Part shown: positions 44,709 through 56,159 of the stretch, piece by piece | Numbering within the stretch: position 1 is the first letter of the stretch | How the letters are laid out: every line of letters starts with the position of its first letter | DNA from: Heterodera schachtii | Lineage: Eukaryota; Nematoda; Chromadorea; Rhabditida; Heteroderidae | Length of the DNA: 64,000 nt | NCBI GenBank assembly: GCA_023374025.1 | Contig: SIJG01000035.1 | Span: forward strand, 62,001 to 126,000 | Reading direction: 5' to 3' | Program-made: the position numbers and the translations under genes | Notes under the pieces: generated by a model | The model's database searches: none | The model's input: only the letters and a program-made list of their open reading frames with translations | What the model was told of the DNA's origin: nothing

Positions 44709-45171
44709 TCGACCTCAAAAAAATATCCAAAAGCAAAAATTTAGTGAAATACATACATAAAGAAAGAAATTGTTGATAACGATGAAATGCATGAACAACA
44801 AAAGGCCAACAAAATAATGATTTGAAACCAAATCGGAAAATTGATGAAAAAATCGGGAAAAAAATTGGTGTTGCGCCGAGAACAATCTTTGCTTGGAAGA
44901 GAAAATTGGACTTTATAACTCGTAAATTTTAATTAATTTTTACTTTTATTAAATTGTAAGGAATTAAATTTAATTTAAAAAATTTAATTTTTGTTAAGGA
45001 AAAACTAAATTTTACACGGACACTGAGAAATTGGAATATGTGAAAAGAAGTGAGGAAATGAGAAAAATAAACCCAAAGATGAGTGAGTGGAAAATTGCCA
45101 AAGAATTAGGCATTCCAAATTCCAACTTAAGACGATGGACGAAGGAATTGGGCACCAAATTCATCCGTTAG
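44709..45171 (+). pseudogene. HTH-family copy M spanning the palindrome centre
   Basis: The 200 bp unique centre (44709-44908) contains a piece of exon 1 (KEEIVDNDEMHEQQKANKIM) joined by deletion to exon 3 (KPNRKIDEKIGKKIGVAPRT). From 44909, exon 3 ends at a GTAAATT donor and exon 4 runs from about 44999 to 45171. Exons 1-3 are therefore fused, and exon 2 with HTH1 and HTH2 is gone. The palindrome axis lies inside this gene copy. Confidence 0.75.
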
Positions 45172-46021
45172 CCTTCGATCATCATAATTAGGGTGTGGAT
45201 TTTCTTTTTTTACTGCGTATTTTGGTGATTAATGTAGAAAAACATTTTTTTGCAAGTAAATCCTATGTTTTGATGCTACTATTCATTGAATAGGGTTTTG
45301 GCATTAAAATTGGGATAGGACTGATTAAGTAATATTTTTTATTAGAAAAGTTATTGTTTTGTCAAAACAATTTAAATTTTAACATATTTTCTCATTAATA
45401 TAAACTCGCGACAAAATGAATTCAGAAATCTTCAATCTGTGTTCCTTTACTATGATAAAAAAGAACATTACAATGTAGTGAAATATTAATACATTCAAAT
45501 TCATTTTTATTTTCTTAATTATGAGATGGTGAGAGACTAACTGATAAAAAACACACAATCAAAAAAAAGTAATTAGCCAATTTGGCAAAATTAATGCCAA
45601 CATCTGTTAAATCGAGCCCGATCAGCTGTCGTTGTGCATGAATAATTGTTGTTGTGAGGCACAAAATACACAAATTTTTTTTTGACCGTCAGTAAAAAGC
45701 AAAAAATTTGAAAATTGTTTGTTTGCTTTCAAATCAGGACATTCTGAAAAATCAGGACATTTTAAATCTTTTACATTATTTTAACAAAATCAGAATAAAT
45801 GCCTCAATATTCGTTGAATAAATTCTCATTTATTTTTTTAAATAAATTTTCCGAGTAGCAAAAAAGTGTTTATGACTTTTGGAGGACAAAACAAAAAAAA
45901 GTCAGGACATTTTCGATTTTTCTGAATTTGCGTACTTCCACATCATCACCAATTTTAGCAATATTTTATGGCATAAATTCATATTAAAATCATTTTAAAT
46001 TTATTCATACAAAATATTAAA

Positions 46022-46835
46022 ATGTTTTTATGGCATTTAATATTTTTCATTAATTTTGAGATCGAAGCGGTCAAAGTCCGACCAGATTTTGTCGAAATAT
46101 TCGGCAATGAATGGGACAAAAAAGAAAAACCGATAAAAATTGAACAAACGGATGAAAATGAAAATGTGGAAATTGATCAAATGGGTGGAGAGATAGAAAC
46201 AGACCCAAATGATCAACAAAAAAGAAAAATGATTCAAAAATTTGAAACAATTAAAGAAAGGTTAAGAGAAAAAAGAAAATACAAAAACAAAGACAGAGTC
46301 AAAATAGAAGAAAAAATTGGAAAATTATTAGGAGCAAATCGCAACAAAATATACAAATGGAAAAAAGAAATGAATTTAAATAAAAAGAAAAGCATCAAAA
46401 TGAAAAAGAATTTTTATGATGAAAAAAAGAGTGAATTGATTGAACGAATTGATGAATTTAAAAGTTTGTATGGCCACGGAAAACAGAAAGAATTTGTGAA
46501 GGAATTGGGCATTTCTATAGAAACATTTCGCCAATGGAAAAAAGAATTAATGCTAAAATATAAAAAAAGTGAGAAAATCTTTTAATTAAATTTTATTATT
46601 ATTATTATTTTTTGTTTAAGAATCAAAAAAATATTCCAAAGAGGACAAATTGAGAATAACGAAAAAATATTTCCAAATAAAAGGAAAACACCCGAAAATA
46701 AGCGATAAAATTATCGCTAATGAATTGGAAGTTGGATATGGAACCCTGCGCTCTTGGAAAGCGAAATTTCTTCAACTTCAAAGAGTTAGTGAAATGAGCG
46801 CTTATCAAAATTTACCCGAAAATGATCAGAATTAA
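46022..46835 (+). CDS. Secreted three-HTH protein (right palindrome arm)
   Basis: Exons 46022-46568 and 46621-46835 have donor GTGAGA and acceptor TTTAAG and give 253 aa. The domains are those of the mirror gene. The two copies are divergently placed about 2.4 kb apart around the palindrome centre, each with the same 5' region. Identity of both copies at protein level while flanks differ suggests purifying selection, conversion or very recent origin. The start is the only ATG before the hydrophobic segment. Confidence 0.75.
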
Positions 46836-47381
46836 AAAATATTGTTCGTTTTGGTGTGATTAGAGAAATTCTGAAGAGATGAAGCGCAAATTATTAAACG
46901 ATTTTTAATGATTTTTTAATTGATTTCAATGAAAACAAATTTCGCGTTTTTTTAGTTCCATAAAAGCCCTTTAAAATTATTTTAGTTTTCTTTTTATCCT
47001 AATTCAATATGGCAAAATGTGTCCAAAATTCACCCAATTGTCCACTCAATTTTGTTTTTTTCTTTCTCTTTTATATTTTTACTTTCTATTAACATCAAAT
47101 AAAAAGAAAAAATAATTGGTTAAATCTGTAAGAAATTTGCTAAAATTCGGTTGTGTGATTTCGGAAGTTTACATTTTAAAATATAAATACAATTTCCATG
47201 TTCTGTTGTTCGTTTTTTTGTTTTCACTTGTGAATGAATACCAACCCATCAAACATGTACAAATTTTATATTTGTTAATTAGTTATATTATTTAGTTATA
47301 ATTATGAGTTTTATAACAATTAAAATTTTCTTCCATGGCAAATCGTATTAAAATGCGCAACAAAGAAATTCATAAAAACAA

Positions 47382-48286
47382 TCATAATTTTATTGAGTGC
47401 TTTTCTTTCTTCAAATTTGTGAATAGTGCTCCATTTTCATCATAGGTCAGCTGAAATTTAAACTTACTTTAGTAAATTAAAAAAATTTCATTTATTAAAG
47501 AGAATTTGGGTTTATTTTGGTGAAAAAAATCCCAAAAAATATATGAACTATGGGCAAAAATGCTAATTATATGGACAAAGATCACAAAAATACAGACAAA
47601 AAAAAGAAAATTAAAAATAGTGACAATTATTGTTTTTTTAATTTAATTTTTCATTTAGAGGAGCCAAATTAGAATTTTTTGTGAAATTGGTGAATATTCA
47701 CAAAAAAGTGAGAATAGAAAAATAAGGAATAAAAAAGGCAACGAGAAAAATATTATTATTTCTTTTGATTTTTAGCACATTGAAAATCAGGCAAAAGCGG
47801 CCCTTAAATTTAATATTTATTTGTCTTTTTTTCCTTTAAAATTATTTTTAATACCGTATTAGCCATTTTTGTATGTATTTTACTAAAATTTAATGAATTT
47901 GAAGAATTTTGGAAGAAAATTTACTCTTCAATTCGGAAAAATTATGTCCATATTTTTGCAATTTTATGCACATATTTCGCGATTTTTGATCCATATTTAT
48001 GGCCATACTTTGCGACTTGATATCCATATAATTCTCAGCCCTAATGATTAATTTCGAATAAAATAAAATTGTTTTAAATAAATTTAAAATAATTAATTGT
48101 CGATCATTTTCTTACTGTTTCCGGTGAGTCGGGCTCTTCATAAATTTGTTCCTCCTTCATTTTCTTTCCATCATCATGTGACGGATGATGATGATGATCG
48201 GCGATAAACCGTGCTGAACTGCTTCTGGTCGATGTTTGTGCTGTTGGCAAATTGCTCAGTTGTAGCTGGTGAAACGATGATGGCAC
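47382..48286 (-). pseudogene. Last two exons of an unrecognised host gene (right arm)
   Basis: This is the mirror copy: exon 48286-48116 and exon 47450-47382, with the same phase and the same intronic insertion. There are two residue-level differences from the left arm (LQLSNL for LQQSNL, and an Arg for Ser in the Ser-rich run), showing that the arms are not perfectly homogenised. Confidence 0.55.
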
Positions 48287-48383
48287 CTAAAAGAAATTTT
48301 GCGCAAATTTTATCTGTGCCATTGGCAATAATTTGTGGTGCTCAAGACTCGAATTTCCGGGTGGTCAGTTAGGTCTAAAAGCA

Positions 48384-48462
48384 CCCGTAGTTCAGTCAGT
48401 TAAATGATTGTTCGGATTTGGTTTGGCCGTGGGTTCGCGTCCCACCAGAGGCGAGTTACCTT
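48384..48462 (+). other. tRNA-like sequence (right arm)
   Basis: This is the mirror copy of the tRNA-like segment at 41159. Here the T-arm stem is perfect (GTGGG/CCCAC around TTCGCGT), but the acceptor stem still does not pair. The base that differs between arms lies in this stem. Confidence 0.4.
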
Positions 48463-48499
48463 TTATGTATATGTATTACATTTGGTCAAAATTCTTTGT

Positions 48500-48879
48500 T
48501 GAAATTAAAAACAAATTTTACAACGGACTCCGAGCATAAATAACGCATCAAAAATGGTGCAAAACGTATGCTTGATCTTCAATTTTTACAAATTTGTAAC
48601 ACATAACATCGGTAAATGTTAAAGTGAAAGACGATGAAATTGACGAATGGAAAGCAGGAAAGTTTAATTCCTATATTAAATTTATAATTGATTAGTTTTT
48701 TATGTTTTATAAATGATCGCGTTGAATGTAAAGTTATTGTCACTGTATAAAAACATTTTGTTCGGAGGCGAATCAAACATTTCATTATGTCAAATTGGCG
48801 AACTGTTAAAAGCGGATGTGATCGTTTTTGTCTAGTGGATGGACGACAAAATTGGGACGGCACGGCATGCCAACAAACG
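48500..48879. other. Unique sequence between palindrome 1 and the inverted arm
   Basis: No supported gene. A forward ORF begins at 48787 and runs into the relic LPGALNTIKSRH repeat of the inverted arm (to 49125). Its N-terminal part (MSNWRTVKSGCDRF) is unique here and has no recognised homology. Confidence 0.35.
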
Positions 48880-50905
48880 GATGTTTTTGATGCCCAATTT
48901 TCAAGTGGGCTCCAATTTCATATTCTCCACTGTTTGGTGTCCAATTTACCGGGAGCCCTGAATACTATTAAATCACGGCATCGTCCTTGGCATCATTTTG
49001 TCCTCTTTTTGGCACTTTCTCTCCAGTTCACCGAGGCTGCTCATTGTCAGCGCCCGCTGTCGCCGGTGACCCCAACAAATTGGTGCAATGCAAACGAACA
49101 GATCCTTTCTCAGCAATTATTCTAATCACTAACCAAGTCCAATCCCAACTGACGAACAAATCGATGGAGAAGGCAATTTTGGGTCCGAAAAGTGAATTCG
49201 GTTGGAATATTCGGGGTAAGTAAGTATTTTTTCATATTCGAAGGCCTTTTTCAAAGAACGAGGCCAATTAGGGAACCATCCATCAAGAGCAAATGGTTTA
49301 TCACAACAAACTCAAGTTTTGCTCGAGAGAAGAAGGCAACATAAATTTAAATTTATAAGCATCCGATTTTTAAAAAGTACAAAAATTAAATTAATCAAAC
49401 GCATTCATAAATTATGTTTAAATCAATATTTCTTGAATTCGAATTCTCAATAAGATTCTTCGTTCAAAACCCTAATTAGACGAATTGTAGTGTAAAACTG
49501 AACCGGGATAAAATTTGAAAAGTTTTGAAGTAACTGAAAAAAGATGACGAAAAAAGTAAAATACTAAAACATAATCATAATTATTACGCTCGAAAACTAA
49601 CGGTTCAATTTAGTGCCGAATTGAATAAACCTTTAATGAGACAATAATGAGTAAAAAAAATTAGTTTATTCATTATTTTCTTACCAATTTCCTTCTTCAA
49701 TTGATAAATTTTCGTCCGATTAATTCCCAATTCAATAGCAATTGCTTGCTCAATTTTATTTATTTTCTTAATGTCATATTTAAACCCGCAAATTTTTTCT
49801 TTTTTAATTTCATTAAATTTACTGATCAGTTCCCTTTTTGTTTCTTCATTTTCATTTGAAAATTGTCATTGTTTTTTCTTCAATTTATAAATTTTGGCTC
49901 GAGTTGTGCCCAATTTTTTTTAGCAATTTTGCATTCAATTTGAACATTTGTCAAATTTTTACAAAAATTTTCTTTTTACAATTCCGTTTTCATCAAAATA
50001 AATTTATTCAAATTTCCATTTCTTTTCTTTTTTCTGCCTCCTAAAGAAATATCAAAATTTATAGAAATATTCAAACACATTCTACAATATTTTTAGAAAT
50101 AATTTTCCCATGTTTGGGCATGTTTTATCGTACATATTCATTACCATATTTTTAGTATAATCCGCATCATCTCCAGAATTGTTCTGACCAGTAGACAAAA
50201 CTTTCTGGTAAGCTTGCTCATTAAACTCATTTTCAAATAATTTTTCGCTTAATTGGTCCAATTCATTTTTGGCTTTTTTATTTTTAAATTTTTATTTCCT
50301 TCTTCCAATGGTTCCTTTTTAATTTTTTGCAATTCTTTTTCTTCCATTTCTATTTTATTGGTATTTTGTTGTTCATGCATTTCACTGTTATCAATAATTT
50401 CTTCCTTTATCGCATTAATTTTTCCTAATTTATTTTTTTGTAAGTTTTTTGAGGTCAATGGCTTTAAGTTTGTCCACAAATCATCAAATAAATCCTCATC
50501 AATTCCATCAATTACAACGATTAAAAATAATAAGAAAATAATCAGCAAATTAAATTTCATCATTTTGGAGGAAATCACTAAATAAATTAATTATGTTTTT
50601 CTGTTTATATTTGTTATATATGGTAAATGGAACAGACGAAAAATAAATATTTTTTTGTTAAGTAGAAATTATTTAATGATTTGCATATTTCGTATTTATA
50701 TGATGAAATAATTGATTTATAAACCAAAAAAAAAAAAGAATTGGCCCTTGAATTGAATTCTATAAAAAAAAATAAATTTAATTAGACACCAGAAAATTTG
50801 ACACCTAGCATAAAACTGGACACCGTTGAAATCTTGGGCGCCAAAGGAAAATTTGGAACAAAATTTCGCCTTTAAAAATAAATCCAGGAATCATCAAAAT
50901 ATGTG
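48880..50905. repeat. Right arm of the long inverted duplication (partner 165-2455)
   Basis: This is the reverse complement of the window start, covering the relic ORF, the intergenic region, HTH copy O and its 5' flank (to CCAAAATATGTGCAC-like sequence near 50905). Compared with the left arm it lacks most of exons 3-4. Confidence 0.85.
49597..50563 (-). pseudogene. Secreted multi-HTH family, copy O (sister of copy A)
   Basis: ATG 50563 starts a signal peptide and GIDEDLFDDLWTNLKPLTSK. One base is missing near 50270, shifting the frame after KKPKMN. Exon 1 ends at 50145. Exon 2 (about 50043-49690) has a lost base before the first helix, an in-frame TAA and a 1-base gain in HTH1. After the exon 2 donor the sequence jumps to the last 25 bases of exon 4, so HTH3 and HTH4 are deleted. 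It is closest to copy A in sequence but with different lesions. Confidence 0.75.
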
Positions 50906-51199
50906 CACATTCAGATAAAGATCATTTGGCCAAACTAAATTGTTGTATATTATCCATTAGGGCCTAATTTTCCATTAATGTCCATTTGATCACTTAAAGA
51001 AAATTTGACACCAATTTCCTCATTGAAAAATAAATCCAGGAATCAACATCTTTGCAGATTAAGACTAAGATAGTTTATGCCAAATAAAATTTCGATTTAT
51101 TTTTATATCCCTTTGTATCCAAGTTTTGGCGTTCAATTTTTCCGTTGTGGTCCATTTTCATATTCTCCACTGTTTGGTGTCCAATTTGCCTTTCCTAAA

Positions 51200-51400
51200 A
51201 TGATTTTCGGCAGGAAATTCTTAAGCGATCATCAACTGCTGAAGAAGATTTTTGGCAATAAAGGTGGTGTCCCGAAGCACTCGCACAATCGTATAGTCCG
51301 TTGGTCACTCATTTTAACGGCATATGATTTCGAAATACCATACGCCAAAACGGAAGTTGAAGTGGAATCGGCATTGGCTCGAAATTTAACCCACAATGTC
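51200..51400 (+). pseudogene. Ty3/gypsy RNase H remnant
   Basis: The translation FGRKFLSDHQLLKKIFGNKG and RIVRWSLILTAYDFEIPYAK matches the RNase H to connection part of Ty3/gypsy polymerases (DH-LL-IFG, RL-RW---L--YDFEI-Y). No other polymerase part or LTR is attached. The ORF continues to 51595 without a recognised domain. It is a small, old insertion fragment. Confidence 0.7.
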
Positions 51401-51595
51401 AACCAACTATCGTTCATGAAAAATGCATTTCCCTATTATTCCATTCGCTCACTTTTCGGTCCCTACGTCCCCTTTCCACTCGTACTGTTCGTCAATTGGG
51501 AATGCACTTTGCTGAGTTCCGAAATTTTTTTGGGGTGTCGGAATGTTGAGCCGAAGTGTTTCAATTTGATGAAACTCATTCACTTTTTGCTATAA

Positions 51596-52790
51596 AAAAT
51601 GAGGATCCTTACATAAAAATATTACACTACAAAAAGTGCGGAATTGTAAGGGCGCTTAGACCCTTGCTTTCTCAATGTGAATGCCTAAACGAATAAAATA
51701 TCGGTTACATCCCTATGGGTCGGTCGGCCTTTTGACAATTTTTTTTGTATTTCCTTAATTTTATACGAAAATTTATGTTAAAAAATACCTAAAGATGCAA
51801 GAAATATGTAAAAAAAAAAACCCAAAATATGTATTAAAAATGTAAACAAAGTTTTTAAAATGATTATTTTTATGGAAAAAAGTTCTTCGTAAAAGGTGAA
51901 ATAGGCACACAAAATGCCATAAAAATGAACTAAATAGATTTTGAATCGCATTTTAGCACTTTATTGAAAAAACCAGAAAATATGTACCAAAATGTATAAA
52001 ATCCGAAATATTTAAAAATATGTAAATAAAAGTCCCAACTTTTGCTTGCAAACACAAAAAGAAAGTGTTTTTCTTAAATTCAGAGCATAGATAAGCCAGG
52101 AAATAATATTTATTTACACTAAATTGACAGTCCTAAATATCCTGTAATTTATCAACAAAGTAAGTAGAATAATTTTTGAAAAATTAGAAGAAAACTAAAA
52201 TATATTTATTCTAAGTTTACCAATAGTCAATCATTGGGTGTAAAAAATCTCGGTCACAGTCTCGAACTTAAGACCGAGACTAAAAATCCCGAAACTTTTC
52301 TCGATTCAAAACTCGAGGCCGAGACTCTCGAACAGAACTAAAATATTGAATAAGCATAAACATCCTTCTCGATCATTTCATATGTTTTTCTGCATATTCA
52401 TGCATATTTTGTCATTTTTTGTACATATTTTAAGATTTTTTGCACATTTTGCCATTTTTCGTAAAATATTTTCCAATTTGAATATTCCTTCGGAAAAATG
52501 CCTAAAATTAAATGCAAATCTGAATGGATGCGCGAGTGGTCAACAGTGAGCTTCACTGCCGAAAATATTGAGAAATTTTTAGTTTGCAATTGCAAAAACA
52601 ACCGATAAAAATTATGAGGAATAAAAATTTTTAATTAATTTGCACCCATAATTTTCAAGTTTTTTGTGCATATTTAGCGATTTTTGGGCATGTTTGGTGC
52701 GTATTTCACGACTTTATTTGCATATTTATGCGCATATTTTGGCCAGTTTTCGTGCATATTTTTGGTAATTAATCCCTGTTCCTAATAATT
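51596..52790. other. AT-rich region rich in GCATATTT words
   Basis: No supported gene. 51700-52050 and 52370-52780 carry repeated TATGTA / GCATATTT words between CATCCCTATGGG (51708) and TTAATCCCTG (52772), like the word-repeat MITEs but without clear terminal repeats. 52230-52330 holds a cluster of GACCGAGACT / CTCGAGGCCG words. Confidence 0.4.
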
Positions 52791-52869
52791 CGGTATGGAA
52801 TATTGCTTTGGTTTCTTTTTTTTCAAAATTAATTTTTCCTCATTATCAACAACCGCAATAAATTTTCAT

Positions 52870-53019
52870 GATTATAGGCGCCCTGCTGAAGGCATATTAA
52901 CGAGAAGGTATCATAAAAAATTAGAGTACAAAATTTTAACAAAGTTGGGCCTGGATTTTGATATTTGTTTAGAAAAAATAAATATTCATACAATTTGTAA
53001 AATTTTTGCTATTCCTTAA
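52870..53019 (+). other. Isolated exon-like segment
   Basis: After ATTATAG an open segment reads RPAEGILTRRYHKKLEYKIL and ends at TAA 53017-53019. The composition is charged and not repeat-like. I do not recognise it and see no partner exons; it could be chance. Confidence 0.25.
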
Positions 53020-53414
53020 AATTTAATATTTATCAAATTTTATAAAACTTTTTTTTTATGCAAATAAAAAATAAGTTTGATTAAAATTATCAATGCTAGA
53101 TTTTTTGGGCAGTGAGCGATTTCTACAATAAAATATTTGACTTTTCTCAAAATTTGAAAAAGTAAAAGATAAAATAATTTTTCAACATTTAAAAAAAAAG
53201 AAATTGACAAACATTTATGAATTTAAAACTAATATTCAGTCATTTAAACTTGCCAATTTTTAAATTTCACAGTGAAAACCCAGTATAAAAATTATAATCA
53301 AAATGCTAGGATAAAATCAATTATTGATGCAATTATTTGCGGCGGAAAATGAAAAAATTAAATCATATAATTAATATATACAGACTTGATTTTGGAAATA
53401 TTTTAAAACAAAAA

Positions 53415-54590
53415 ATGATGAAAATTATTTATGTGATAATTTTTTTCTTTTTTCTAATCGTACAAATTGGTGGAATTGATGAAGATTTATTTGATGATTT
53501 GTGGAAAAACCTAAAGCCATCGACCTCAAAAAACTTCAAAAAGCAAAAATTCGGAGAAATTAATGCCATAAAGGAAGAAATTGTTGAGAACAATGAAAAT
53601 ACCGCGCAACAAAATGCCAACGAAACAATGATAAAATCTGAAAATTGCAGTGAAAAAGAAATGGAAGACATAAAGCCAAAAGTATTGCAAAAAATTAAAA
53701 AGGAAAAAACATTGGAGGAACAAAATAATAAGAATTTAAAAATAAAAGTGCCAAAAATTGAAATGGACCAATTGAGCGAAGAAACATTTGATAAGGAGTT
53801 TGACGGGAAAGCTGATCAGAATGTTTCGTATACAGATCAGAGCAACTCTGCAGATGATGAGGATTACAAAAATATGGTAATGTATATGTATGATAAAACT
53901 TACTCAAAGCTGGAAAAATTATTTTTAAAAATATTGTAAAAATGGGTTTTAATATTTTTAATTATTTATAAATTTTAATAGGAGGAAGAAAGAAGAAACG
54001 AAATGGAAATTTTGAATAAATTTAATTTAATGAAGAAGGAATTGCGAAAAGAAAATATTTATAAAAATTTAACAAATACTCAATTTGAATGCGAAATTGC
54101 TAAAAAGTTGAGCACAAATCGAAACAAAATTTATAAATTAAAGAAAAAACTAAGACGTTTTTCAAATGAAAATGAAGTAGCAAAAAGGAAACTGATTAGA
54201 CAATATGAACAAATGAGAAAAGAAAAAATTTGTGGGTTTAAATATGAAAAGAAGAAAATAAATGAAATTGAACGGGAAATTAACAAAAATTTGGGAATTA
54301 ACCGTGATAAAATTTATAAATGGAAGAGGGAATTTGGTAAGAAAACGATGGCACAAGCAAATTTTTTACTCACTTTCTTATTTTAAGGTTTAATAAATTC
54401 AACGCAACAAAAAATTGAAAAAATTAAGCAATTTGAAAAAGTGAAAGAAGAATTTACTAAAAAATTCAATTTGAAAACGACTAAGAAAATTGGTGAAAAA
54501 ATTGCGAAAAAAATTGGTGTTGGACTGAGCACAATTTATAGATGGAAGAGGATAAAACACGGTTTAACCTCGCGAAACATTTTTAATTAA
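53415..54590 (+). CDS. Secreted three-HTH form of the four-HTH family, copy P
   Basis: Exons 53415-53876, 53982-54336 and 54388-54590 join in frame to 339 aa. A signal peptide is followed by GIDEDLFDDLW, a linker with an extra SENCSEKEMEDIKPK segment (shared with copy C2), HTH1 (IAKKLSTNRNKIYKLKKKL), HTH2 (INKNLGINRDKIYKWKREFG) and HTH3 (IAKKIGVGLSTIYRWKR). The third donor has GC in place of GT (CTCGCGAAAC), so the reading continues to TAA 54588-54590. The exon 4 sequence beyond (54625-54747) is broken by stops. The lost splice site and the dead exon 4 agree, and P probably makes a shorter protein. ATG 53415 was preferred to more distal in-frame codons because of the signal peptide. Confidence 0.7.
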
Positions 54591-54624
54591 TTATATTTAA
54601 AAATTAAATTCTTTTATTTTAAGG

Positions 54625-54750
54625 AAAGTCCTAAATTTACACGGATGCTGAGAAATTGGAATATGTAAAATGTTTGAGCGAATGGCAGAAAATAAACCAA
54701 TAAGGATAAATTGCCGAAACAATGGACATTCCAAGTGCCAATTTATGATG
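54625..54750 (+). pseudogene. Dead exon 4 of copy P
   Basis: After TTTTAAG the sequence still reads as the tyrosine-containing TDAEKLEYVK helix, but then has in-frame stops and deletions (AATGGCAGAAAATAAACC) and lacks the terminal HTH tryptophan. Confidence 0.65.
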
Positions 54751-54959
54751 CTAAGAAATTTTTCTTTTTTTCTGTTGCTTTATTTTACTGAAAAATACAA
54801 AAACAATTACCGCAATTAAATTTCAAAAGAAAACGCTAAAAAAACTTTTTTTTTTTAAATGACACAAATATTTGTATTGTATTCAACTGGGTCACAGCAT
54901 AAACTTTTAATAGCTTTATAGTCAATGTTTAACTGCTGAGCTGCAAAATTGGGTTTAGA

Positions 54960-55450
54960 ATTTTTATATAGTTCATTTAGGTTTAAAATTCAAAAAGAAA
55001 TAAATCTATCCCTGAATCAAAAATCATTGGTAATCTAAGTATATTAATCGAAAATAAACTCAAATTCAACGAACGGATTTCTAACTTCCTCCAAAAAGCT
55101 TATCTTAGAAGTAGAATTCTTTTAAAAATCGAAATCAAGTAGGCTAAGACAAGGACATCAGTCTATAAAAGCTACATTCTACCACTTTTAAAATATGCAG
55201 CCTGAATTTTTTAGGTCGGCGAACCAAAAAAAGAAACAAATCACCGGAAAATATTTCAGAAATTTTAAAAAACCGAAAGGTTGTGTAGAATGTCAAATCC
55301 AAGTTGAAACAACATCAAAAGCACCGCTATCTTCTTAGAAGATCACAAAAATTCATCTCAATGTATGATTATGAATTAAAATTACAACAAAAAAAAATCG
55401 TCAAAGCGATACTCGCAAAATCCAATCAAAAGGCCACGGATGCCAGCAAT
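54960..55450 (+). pseudogene. LINE-type reverse transcriptase remnant (C-terminal)
   Basis: Fragments SKIIGNLSILIENKLKFNER and YKSYILPLLKYAA in related frames match the pattern of the C-terminal part of non-LTR reverse transcriptases (LG--ID--LKF--HI, then YK-YV-P-LEYA). Stops and frameshifts are frequent. No poly-A tail or other domain is visible. Confidence 0.55.
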
Positions 55451-55553
55451 CGAAGACAGCGTGCTCAATGTTGAGATGGCAAGCCACAGACAGTGGAAGA
55501 AATTTCAACTTTTTATATGTGGACGTATGTGGATAAGCTTTATTTTTATTTTC

Positions 55554-55809
55554 TGTTAGGGTTGGGACCCAATTGTCCGGTGCCCATTTTGACCTTTTGC
55601 TTTATTTATATTTCCCTTCTCCCTTCGTTATGTGACGCCCACTTTTCCGCCCATAAATACCCGCGTTGTTGACCCTTCCCACGTATTTCGTTCATTCATT
55701 TATTTTGTTCCCTTCGTTCCCCAATCAATATCTGACCCCGTTCGCCTTGTCCTTTCTTTCCTTTTGAATAAATATTCTTTTATTCCTCTTCGGACTTTGG
55801 GGCGTAACA
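55554..55809 (+). repeat. 5' LTR of the Ty3-like element
   Basis: 256 bp, starting TGTTAGGGTTGGGACCCAAT and ending GGGGCGTAACA. It contains CCCATAAATACCC as a possible TATA region (about 55654) and TTTTGAATAAATATTC as a possible polyadenylation signal (about 55763). Confidence 0.85.
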
Positions 55810-56159
55810 ATTGGCGACGCCCGTGCAGACTTTTGACTGTGGGATTATTGATCTGATTGTGGAGGAAGAGGTTTGACAGCAACCGAGTTTTGCTGAGTCA
55901 TCGCTGAGGACTGCCTGCATTTGTTTATTATCTTGGCGATAATAAACAAACTTCCTGTTGGATCTGCTAACAGTTTGGCACTGTTAGTACTGAGAAATTT
56001 TGCGCCGCTGATTTTGTGTCTTGGCGACACATTTCAGTTCATCCACGCGCACCCACTCTGTTTAGTAGCGTGGCGCTGCTAACAATTGAGTGGTGAACGA
56101 CACGTCATTTAAAACAAGTACTCTCGAGCTGAGGGGAAAGTCCACGAGCTGTGGTTAAG

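Larger units (their letters stand above)
44909..48499. repeat. Palindrome 1, right arm
   Basis: This is the mirror copy of 41122-44708. The coding exons of the three-HTH gene match exactly at protein level between arms, while non-coding parts show a few substitutions and small indels (for example in homopolymers near 47050 and 47700). Confidence 0.95.

Noticed and set aside
51077..51595. A 172-aa gene
   Set aside because: Only the central 60 residues match anything (RNase H of Ty3 elements); the flanks are repeat-derived.
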